A program made the position numbers and the translations under genes. Of a DNA stretch of 64,000 nt, positions 58,582 to 64,000 are shown piece by piece (position 1 is the first letter of the stretch; the number at the start of each line of letters is the position of its first letter). The notes beneath the pieces were generated by a model that was not told where the DNA came from, ran no database searches, and worked only from the letters and a program-made list of their open reading frames with translations. Source of the DNA: Rhizobium sp. CSW-27 (GTDB lineage: Bacteria; Pseudomonadota; Alphaproteobacteria; Rhizobiales; Rhizobiaceae); NCBI RefSeq assembly GCF_018760785.1, contig NZ_JAHHZO010000019.1, positions 1 through 64,000 of the forward strand, in the 5' to 3' direction.

Positions 58582-59256
58582 GTGATTCACATCAAAGACA
58601 TCGCAGAACGCCCGTCCAAGACCGATATCGAGGCGCTTGCAAAGTTCTCTCCGGCAACGATCCATGAAGCCCAGGGCCGCCGCGGCGCATTGTCGTCGCG
58701 ATTGAAGCCGGTGGATTATCGCATGAAGCTGTGCGGTCCGGCTTTCACGGTCAAATCCTCGCCGCGGGACAACATCATGCTGCAGCTTGCCATCAACTAT
58801 GCCAAGCCGGGCGATATCATCGTGGTTTCGGCCGGAGAGTATGAAGATGCCGGGTCTTTCGGGGACGTGCTGGCCAATGCATGCCTTGCAAAGGGTATCG
58901 GTGGTCTTGTGACCGATACCGGCGTGCGCGATACGCTGCAGCTTCGCGAACTCGGCTTGCCGGTCTTCTCGCTCAGCACCTGCATCAAGGGCACTGTCAA
59001 GGAGACTCTCGGCACGACCAACGATTCCATTATTGTCGGCGGCGAGATCATCCATCCGGGCGATGTCATCGTTGGCGATGCAGATGGTCTGGTCGTGGTT
59101 CGCCGCAACGAAGTGGCGGAAGTGGCGAAGCTTTCGCAGGCCCGCGAGGATGCTGAAGCAGGCTATATCGCTGCCTACAAGGCCGGAAAGTCTGTGGTGG
59201 AAGTCTCCAGCCTGGAAGCCGTGCTGAAGGCAAAAGGCCTTGTCGTCGATATCTGA
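58582..59256 (+). CDS. RraA/HMG-CHA aldolase-family protein
   Basis: A 224-residue protein from GTG 58582, with GAGGAAAA upstream. It belongs to the RraA-like fold: FSPATIHEAQGRRGAL, GPAFTVKSSPRDNIMLQLAI, VVSAGEYEDAGSFGDVLANACLAKGIGGLVTDTGVRD, with R116 and D117 of the aldolase active site, then GDVIVGDADGLVVVRR. The GEVLA-like helix and the RD pair match 4-hydroxy-4-methyl-2-oxoglutarate/4-carboxy-4-hydroxy-2-oxoadipate aldolases, which cleave their substrate to pyruvate and also decarboxylate oxaloacetate. It follows an amino-acid importer. A true RNase E inhibitor RraA is unlikely in this context. Confidence 0.8.
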   Translation: MIHIKDIAERPSKTDIEALAKFSPATIHEAQGRRGALSSRLKPVDYRMKLCGPAFTVKSSPRDNIMLQLAINYAKPGDIIVVSAGEYEDAGSFGDVLANACLAKGIGGLVTDTGVRDTLQLRELGLPVFSLSTCIKGTVKETLGTTNDSIIVGGEIIHPGDVIVGDADGLVVVRRNEVAEVAKLSQAREDAEAGYIAAYKAGKSVVEVSSLEAVLKAKGLVVDI

Positions 59257-59311
59257 TCGGCGGCCACACCAATCGACCACATGGCATTTTTCATATCGTA
59301 AGGAGGTTTGA

Positions 59312-60006
59312 ATGACCTTCCCCCTTTTCGACCTTTCCGGGCAACGTGCCCTTGTGACCGGTTCCTCGCAGGGCATCGGCTTTGCGCTGGCAAAAGGCTT
59401 GGCCGAACATGGCACCCGGTCGCGGTCAGCAATTTCGACGTGACGGACGGTGAGGCGGTCAAGACCGGCGTGGAGGCTATCGAGCGCGATCTCGGCCCGA
59501 TCGACATCCTGAGCAACAATGCCGGCATGCAGTTCCGCACGCCGCTCGAAGATTTTCCCACCGAACGCTGGGAGCAGCTGCTGAAGACGAATATTTCAAG
59601 CGTGTTCTATGTCGGGCAGGCTGTGGCGCGGCACATGATCGGACGCGGGCGAGGCAAGATCGTCAACATCGCATCCGTGCAGAGCGAACTCGCCCGTCCC
59701 GGCATTGCGCCCTACACAGCAACCAAGGGTGCGGTGAAGAACCTCACACGCGGTATGTCCACGGATTGGGCCAAGCACGGCCTCCAGGTCAATGCGCTGG
59801 CGCCGGGTTATTTCACGACACCGCTCAACCAGGCGCTGGTCGATAGCACGGAATTCTCGTCATGGCTTGAAAAGCGGACGCCGGCTGGCCGCTGGGGCAA
59901 TGTCGATGAACTGGTCGGCGCTGCCGTCTTCCTTTCGAGCAAGGCTTCCTCCTTCGTGAACGGACACACTCTTTATGTCGACGGCGGCATCACCATCAGT
60001 CTCTAG
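59312..60006 (+). pseudogene. Broken SDR (gluconate 5-dehydrogenase-like) with internal deletion
   Basis: After a strong TAAGGAGGT site, ATG 59312 opens MTFPLFDLSGQRALVTGSSQGIGFALAKGLAEHG, then the frame runs out at a TGA at 59441. The remaining SDR continues in another frame from about 59420: VTDGEAVKTGVEAIERDLGPIDILSNNAGMQFRTPLEDF, catalytic S/Y/K region NIASVQSELARPGIAPYTATKGAVKN, and the C-terminus VNGHTLYVDGGITISL. Compared with the roughly 254-residue family, about 70 bases around 59415 are missing, which removes the cofactor-selecting loop and shifts the frame. A functional product is unlikely. Confidence 0.8.
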
Positions 60007-60018
60007 AGCATCGGACGC

Positions 60019-60126
60019 TTAAACGGGCGCATATCCCGCCTCTTTGAAGAAGTTCCAGCACTCTTGTTGGGAGAAGAGGCTGCAGATGTCGCCGATGGCG
60101 CGCCAGAGAGCATCGAAGGTTCTGGC
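60019..60126 (-). pseudogene. IS630-family transposase C-terminal fragment
   Basis: Read on the minus strand, codons ending at the TAA 60021-60019 give RTFDALWRAIGDICSLFSQQECWNFFKEAGYAPV. This is the conserved tail of IS630-family transposases (R-T-x-x-x-LW-x-x-IG, then EC-N-x-F-x-x-x-GY). The catalytic part is missing. The fragment ends a few bases before the duplicated segment begins at 60136, so it marks the recombination junction. Confidence 0.7.
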
Positions 60127-60135
60127 CTTTGCTGG

Positions 60136-60226
60136 CATAGAAATGCCAGCGTCAAGCCGTGTTGTAGAAGTTTCTGGCAAAGCTTCGATCCGATATCGAT
60201 GACGATTGGTCCGTCGCGAGTGTCAT
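60136..60226 (-). pseudogene. Truncated 5' end of the PepSY gene
   Basis: The minus strand from ATG 60226 matches the start of the PepSY protein at 21431 (MTLATDQS and onward through FYNTAWRWHFYAG) and stops being similar at 60136. Only about 30 codons remain. The start region is conserved, including the preceding C-rich ribosome binding site. Confidence 0.8.
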
Positions 60227-60268
60227 GGTTATCCCCCTCAAAGAACAGAGTGTCGAAAATGTCGGTGA

Positions 60269-60928
60269 TCAGGCTGCGCGCATTGCACCGGTCGCGAGCG
60301 CCTGAAGTGCTTGGCGGTCGCGAATGGTGATGAGTTCGGGCTGGGTAAACGCGATCAGGCGATCGCGTTTGAAGCGGCTAAGGCAGCGGCTGATCGTTTC
60401 GTGGGTCAGGCCAAGCCAGTCGGCCAGTTCGCTTCTGGAGAGATAGAGCAGGAAGCTGCCGCGCCCGCCATGCCCCTGGCGGGAGAACTGGTCGGCCAGA
60501 TCAAGCAGCGCCGAGGCAACCCGCTCAGTCGCCGTCTTGCGGCCCAGCAGCAGGCTGTGCGCCTGCGCGCGGATGAGCATGCGTCTGGTGGCATCGGTGA
60601 TCGCCTTGCGGTTTTGAAATGGATCGATGAATTCGATCCTCACCGGGCAGACGGCAATCGCCCGGCATTCGCCAAGGTCGACGCACTCGCCACTGACGAC
60701 CCATCCGGGGCCGAAGACATCCAGAATCTGCCGACGGTTGTCGCTCAGTTCCCGAAAGAGTGCTACGCATCCCTGCCGAAGGCGGAAGGTGAGCGGGGCG
60801 CCGGAACGCGCCAGCGGAATCCCGGTCCTTGCGGAGATGCTGCGCTGATGCGTCCATGGGGCATCGAGACACGGTTTGAGGGCGTGCAGGGATGAAACGT
60901 CGTCATCCCTCGAAAGCGAGTTCAACAT
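60269..60928 (-). CDS. Crp/Fnr-family transcriptional regulator (copy B)
   Basis: A 219-residue protein that differs from copy A (21473-22132) at 11 positions by my count, with no gaps. The helix-turn-helix LSRSELADWLGLTHETISRCLSRFKRDRLI keeps the ETxSR recognition helix; the changes are conservative except near the C-terminus. Two cysteine-region differences exist: K-to-E in ECVDLGECRAIAVC and C-to-S in AQAHSLLLG. The frame is intact, so both copies are probably made and could cross-regulate each other's promoters. Confidence 0.87.
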   Translation of the reverse strand: MLNSLSRDDDVSSLHALKPCLDAPWTHQRSISARTGIPLARSGAPLTFRLRQGCVALFRELSDNRRQILDVFGPGWVVSGECVDLGECRAIAVCPVRIEFIDPFQNRKAITDATRRMLIRAQAHSLLLGRKTATERVASALLDLADQFSRQGHGGRGSFLLYLSRSELADWLGLTHETISRCLSRFKRDRLIAFTQPELITIRDRQALQALATGAMRAA

Positions 60929-61021
60929 GCGCGAATTCCAGCCATGTGCCGGAACAGCGCGGTCACGCCCCGTTCATAGGCACAGATTGTTGAAGACGGC
61001 CGCTCGAAAAGCGGACTCGGT

Positions 61022-61423
61022 TCAGGCAATCAGGCCAAAGGGAGGCGCGCGTGGTGAGGTGTTGGGAGGGAAAAGCTGCCGGTAGAAAGCTTCGTCACGC
61101 ACCGGGACGTAGCGATCCGCCTTGAGGGAAACCGTTACGCCGCCAACCGCCGGTGGCTCAGGCAACAGGATCGCGGAGGCGAGCCGGCAGGCTTCGCAAC
61201 CGTTACCAAAATCATGGCTATGGTTTTTGCTGTCTCCGTCTTCAGACGGCAAACACAGCACCGGCAAAGTTCCATCCGGCAGAGTGTAGGCGGCGATTTC
61301 TGCCGGTGTCAGTGTAGGAGCAGACAAGACAGGCGGTTTGTGGGAGAGCCCGACAAACAGCAGAGCAAGCGCGCACAAAATGCGCGTCAAAACTTCCGCA
61401 TACTCCCCGCTTCGCTTCATCAC
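61022..61423 (-). CDS. DUF2946-like exported metal-binding protein (copy B)
   Basis: A 133-residue protein differing from copy A (22226-22627) at about ten positions. The hydrophobic N-terminus and all proposed metal ligands are kept: C57, HSH and CEAC. The lysine pair before HSH is changed (KKHSH to KNHSH). It leads the truncated copy B operon, which contains only this gene and the Crp/Fnr gene. Confidence 0.7.
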   Translation of the reverse strand: MMKRSGEYAEVLTRILCALALLFVGLSHKPPVLSAPTLTPAEIAAYTLPDGTLPVLCLPSEDGDSKNHSHDFGNGCEACRLASAILLPEPPAVGGVTVSLKADRYVPVRDEAFYRQLFPPNTSPRAPPFGLIA

Positions 61424-61511
61424 GTCCCCTCGATTGGCAAATCATAGCCCTTGTTGTTGCCACGAGCAATGCGACACCTGCGCCCAGCGAGCGGCATGCG
61501 TCAACCTGGAT

Positions 61512-62417
61512 TCAATTGGAAACGGTATTCTTCAGCTCCGCTTTGAGCCGATCCAGACTTTTGTAGAGCGCTGTCTTGTTGGCAACATTCTCATTAGCCG
61601 GGTCCTCGCCTAGCCTCATATATCCGTGATCAGCGCCCTCGTAGATTTCGGGAAAGAACAACTTTTCGGCAGCGCGCATGGCTTCGATTGTAGTCGGCAG
61701 GCTATCCATGACTCTGAGGTCGTTTGTCGGATAGAATCCGTACACAGGGACATCCATGGCAGAAATGTCCATTGGCGGGTTATTGGCCCTGTTCGGCCCC
61801 TGATTGAAGACTGGCGGTCCCACATCATAGAAGGAAAATGCTGCCTTCAGTGCGGGATGATGATCGGCACTAACCGCATAGCGGAAAGCCGCTCCGCCGC
61901 CCCAGGAAAGTCCAACAACGGCTAGCTTGCCGTTGGATTGCGGCAGATTCAGTCCGTACCGGGCCCATGCATTTATCTGTGCTACGACATTCGCGTGAAG
62001 TTGTCCTGTCACAACTTCAGCGGTCTGCCTCGAGTTCGAAAAATCCTCAACGCCTCCGCCATTGGGGGCTAAACCGGAAACCATATCTGGCGTAATCGTC
62101 AGATAACCCATCTCCGATATCCGATCTGCCGTATTGCGCGTTGAATCAGTGAGCCCAAACACTTCATGCAGGACGATTACAATCGGTACAGGAGACTGAA
62201 TTTCTTTGTTCGGGTAGCGCAGGAAGGCGCGAAGAGTACGATCCTTTAGCTGCAGGGACACCCACTGACCGTCTCGCTGTGATCCGTTGAGCCTTGATGT
62301 CGCAAAACTCTGTTGCCTTTGCTGTGTCGCATAAGTGTCAGGTAGCGACTGCGAGGTTGCCTTCTGTGCAAACGCTGGCAAGGCAAAAAGTATTACCGGG
62401 ATCAGAATTCGTTTCAT
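61512..62417 (-). CDS. Secreted dienelactone-hydrolase-family protein
   Basis: A 301-residue alpha/beta hydrolase with a signal peptide (MKRILIPVILFALPAFA-QK). The DLH fold shows PVPIVIVLHEVFGLTDSTRNTADRISEMGYLTITPDM (residues about 76-112) and the nucleophile elbow VVGLSWGGGAAFRYA. The nucleophile is serine S171 rather than the usual cysteine. The acid and base are probably in PVYGFYPTNDLRV and GADHGYMRLG. Export suggests action on an extracellular ester or lactone. It lies 22 bases after the LysR gene on the same strand. Confidence 0.82.
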   Translation of the reverse strand: MKRILIPVILFALPAFAQKATSQSLPDTYATQQRQQSFATSRLNGSQRDGQWVSLQLKDRTLRAFLRYPNKEIQSPVPIVIVLHEVFGLTDSTRNTADRISEMGYLTITPDMVSGLAPNGGGVEDFSNSRQTAEVVTGQLHANVVAQINAWARYGLNLPQSNGKLAVVGLSWGGGAAFRYAVSADHHPALKAAFSFYDVGPPVFNQGPNRANNPPMDISAMDVPVYGFYPTNDLRVMDSLPTTIEAMRAAEKLFFPEIYEGADHGYMRLGEDPANENVANKTALYKSLDRLKAELKNTVSN

Positions 62418-62439
62418 TTCGATCTCTTGGTTGGCTCAA

Positions 62440-63378
62440 TTAATGCGACTGCAGGTCTGTGCTAGAATGCCTGCAGCCTGTGCGTGGCGCTACCAGACCG
62501 GCCAGTCGCTCACGGATCCAGCTATGTGCTGGGTCTTGTTGCAAGCGTTCATGCCAGGCCAGTATTTTGGTGAAGCCCGAAACTTCGAATGGTGGCTCGC
62601 ACACATATAGGTCCGTGCAGCCTTCCACGAGACGCTCTGGAAGGAGCGCCATGATGTCGGAGTAACGGACCAAATCGATCAGAACCATGAAACTAGGCAC
62701 CGACACTACCACTCGCCTGCTGCGCCCCTGACGCGCGAGCGCTTCGTCGGTCGCTCCCCAAAACCTTGACCCATCATGTGACATGATGCCGTGCTCCAGA
62801 GTGCAGAGTCGATCTATATCAAGCTTTTCCTTGCTCGCGGGGTGGTCGTGACGTAGGACGCAGACATAGTTTTCATCGAAAAGCTTTCGGCTTCTCATGG
62901 TGTCCTGAGCCATCTCCGGCGTGATTAGTGCCAGATCAACGATACCGCCTTCCATTTGATGGGAAAGTTGCGGAAGATCCACGGGTCGAACCGCGACCCG
63001 AATGCCAGGCGCTTCCGTCCTGAGTGCGGTCATCAAAGGTAGCAAGATGGCTTTTTGTGCATAATCGGTTGCGGCCATGGTAATGGTCATTGTAGCTCGG
63101 GCCGGATCGAACGTCTCCGCCACCAGAAGCTTCTGGATCTCGCCTAGTGCCATTCGAAGAGGGGTGGCCAGAGACTCCGCTCGTGGCGTGGGCAATATGC
63201 CCCGCTGGGTACGAATGAACAGCGGATCGTTCAAGGCGTCCCGCAGCCGCGTTAACATGCCGCTGACCGCCGGCTGCGTGAGCCCTAATTTGTCGGCCGC
63301 ACGCGTCACGGATCTCGTTTCGAGAAGGGCATCAAGGGCCTTTAGAAGGTTCAGATCGAGTGATTTGATATCAGTCAC
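62440..63378 (-). CDS. LysR-family transcriptional regulator (NahR/NodD-like branch)
   Basis: A 312-residue protein: SLDLNLLKALDALLETRSVTRAADKLGLTQPAVSGMLTRLRDALNDPLFIRTQRGILPTPRA (residues about 5-66) is typical of the NahR/LinR/PcpR branch, which often responds to aromatic compounds. The effector domain has TITMAATDYAQKAILLPLM and DLALITPEM. It is divergent from an SRPBCC protein and precedes the hydrolase. A perfect dyad sits just upstream of its start. Confidence 0.86.
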   Translation of the reverse strand: MTDIKSLDLNLLKALDALLETRSVTRAADKLGLTQPAVSGMLTRLRDALNDPLFIRTQRGILPTPRAESLATPLRMALGEIQKLLVAETFDPARATMTITMAATDYAQKAILLPLMTALRTEAPGIRVAVRPVDLPQLSHQMEGGIVDLALITPEMAQDTMRSRKLFDENYVCVLRHDHPASKEKLDIDRLCTLEHGIMSHDGSRFWGATDEALARQGRSRRVVVSVPSFMVLIDLVRYSDIMALLPERLVEGCTDLYVCEPPFEVSGFTKILAWHERLQQDPAHSWIRERLAGLVAPRTGCRHSSTDLQSH

Positions 63379-63382
63379 GTCT

Positions 63383-63395
63383 ATATCTCAGATAT
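63383..63395. promoter_or_regulatory. LysR-type operator in the LysR/SRPBCC divergent promoter
   Basis: ATATCTCAGATAT is a perfect palindrome with 6-bp arms, fitting the T-N11-A LysR box. It starts five bases from the LysR start codon and lies about 90 bases upstream of the SRPBCC gene, a good position for autorepression and divergent activation. Confidence 0.5.
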
Positions 63396-63485
63396 CGAAT
63401 TGCGATTTCTATTATAAATCATTTACTGGCATTCTCCCAGCATCAAAAGCCACAGACGGCCTTCAAAATTCAAAAGGAGAAGAAG

Positions 63486-64000
63486 ATGTCCGATATCATC
63501 TGGCCAGCAGGGTATGTACCTGGCTTCACTGACAACTACTGCTCGAACGAGGTTATTGTCACTGGTCTCACGACCGAAGACATCTGGCCCTTCCTGAACA
63601 TTCCCTCGCGCTGGCCCGATTATTACAAAAACAGCGCCGATGTCCGCTTCTACGATGGTAAGGGGCCAGAGTTCGAAAATGGCGACCGCTTCTTCTTCAG
63701 CACGTTCGGCTTCCCGGTTGAAGCTCAGGTCGTTGAGCATATCGCGCCAGTCAATGGGCAGCCTGCTCGTATTGCCTGGCACGGCTGGTCAGGCACCGAA
63801 GGCCACTCCGATCGCCTGGATGTCCATCACGCATGGCTAATTGAGGACCTTTCCGGCGGCCGAGTGCGCATCCTCACTCAGGAAACGCAAAACGGCGAAC
63901 CGGCAAAGGAACTGGCACGCGCCGTCCCGAACCCAATGATCAACGGTCACCAAGAATGGCTTGATGGTCTGGTTGCTGCCGCCCGTGCAGCCAAGGCCTG
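63486..64000 (+). CDS. SRPBCC-family protein (partial, runs off the window)
   Basis: An open frame from ATG 63486, preceded by AAGGAG at seven bases, continues without a stop to the window end (171 codons seen). The product shows the START/Bet v 1-like pattern: VIVTGLTTEDIWPFLNIPSRWPDYYKNSADVRFYDGKGPEF, then GDRFFFSTFGFPVEAQVVEH, ARIAWHGWSGTEGHSDRLDVHHAWLIEDL, and GRVRILTQETQNGEPAKEL. SRPBCC proteins bind hydrophobic ligands or act as cyclases or hydrolases. It is divergent from the LysR gene and likely its target. It is not frame-shifted as far as visible. Confidence 0.8.
   Translation, partial: MSDIIWPAGYVPGFTDNYCSNEVIVTGLTTEDIWPFLNIPSRWPDYYKNSADVRFYDGKGPEFENGDRFFFSTFGFPVEAQVVEHIAPVNGQPARIAWHGWSGTEGHSDRLDVHHAWLIEDLSGGRVRILTQETQNGEPAKELARAVPNPMINGHQEWLDGLVAAARAAKA

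Larger units (their letters stand above)
60136..61483. repeat. Copy B of the 1.35-kb long-range duplication
   Basis: Matches 21341-22685 in the same orientation with a near-constant offset of 38795 then 38796 bases (one extra base in the C-run before the PepSY start). It carries the first 30 codons of the PepSY gene (60226-60136, minus strand), then the whole Crp/Fnr and DUF2946-like genes. Since PepSY is cut off at the IS630 scar, this is the derived copy. Divergence of about 5% suggests it is not recent. Confidence 0.9.

Noticed and set aside
58582..59256. RraA as regulator of RNase E activity
   Set aside because: The aldolase RD motif and the location after an amino-acid transporter favour a metabolic aldolase/decarboxylase.
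1..64000. CRISPR array, rRNA, complete tRNA or replication origin
   Set aside because: I saw no regular repeat-spacer series, no rRNA-like stretch, no foldable tRNA and no repABC or DnaA-box cluster.

Overview
The window looks like an accessory replicon or genomic-island region of an alphaproteobacterium, most probably a member of the Rhizobiaceae (Rhizobium/Agrobacterium type). The evidence is high-GC coding, Aap-type amino-acid transporters, many LysR/AraC/IclR-regulated transport cassettes, and mixed IS scars. There are no rRNA or complete tRNA genes, no replication or ribosomal genes, and no CRISPR array. The content is uptake and catabolism, with at least four separate metal or metal-chelate acquisition modules.

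Layout. 0.4-3.0 kb: an HNH nuclease and a HipBA toxin-antitoxin pair with three evenly spaced palindromic operators. 3.1-4.6 kb: a thioredoxin-reductase-like flavoprotein divergent from an Rrf2 regulator. 4.7-9.1 kb: a cobalamin-riboswitch-controlled operon (degenerate CbiX-[2Fe-2S] fusion, Opp/Nik-type binding protein, two permeases, no ATPase), with a Zur-like palindrome upstream, then a decayed IS6-family transposase. 9.7-16.0 kb: LysR, cystathionine-beta-lyase-like enzyme and a complete Aap-type ABC transporter. 16.1-22.6 kb: a seven-gene minus-strand metal operon (DUF2946-like, Crp/Fnr, PepSY reductase-like protein, FecB/C/E-like ABC transporter, PCuAC copper chaperone fusion). 23.1-35.3 kb: a siderophore-capture island (two AraC regulators, two TonB receptors, a YbtPQ-like ABC pair, an FptX/RhtX-like MFS and a flavin monooxygenase), bracketed by a 20-bp direct repeat resembling a tRNA 3' part. 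35.8-44.3 kb: a second chelate module (NtaA-family monooxygenase, TonB receptor, IclR, FecBCDE-like transporter) with a shared operator at both of its divergent promoters. 44.4-47.4 kb: nested insertion sequences (IS256 fragment, IS110 scrap, an IS5-family element split by a second IS256 with an 8-bp target duplication).

47.6-60.0 kb: a catabolic block: biotin carboxyl carrier and biotin carboxylase, a biotinyl-like protein without the lysine, 5-oxoprolinase PxpB/C/A, an aminotransferase, LysR, an SDR, a polar amino-acid ABC transporter, an RraA/HMG-aldolase-family protein and a broken SDR. One reading is import of a glutamate or pyroglutamate analogue, lactam opening, transamination and aldol cleavage; this is inference. 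60.0-61.5 kb: an IS630 scar joined to a second, about 95% identical copy of the Crp/Fnr plus DUF2946-like genes from 21.3-22.7 kb. 61.5-64.0 kb: a secreted dienelactone-hydrolase-like protein, a LysR regulator and an SRPBCC protein running off the end.

Assignments rest on reading motifs and gene context by eye. No database search, structure prediction or covariance model was run.
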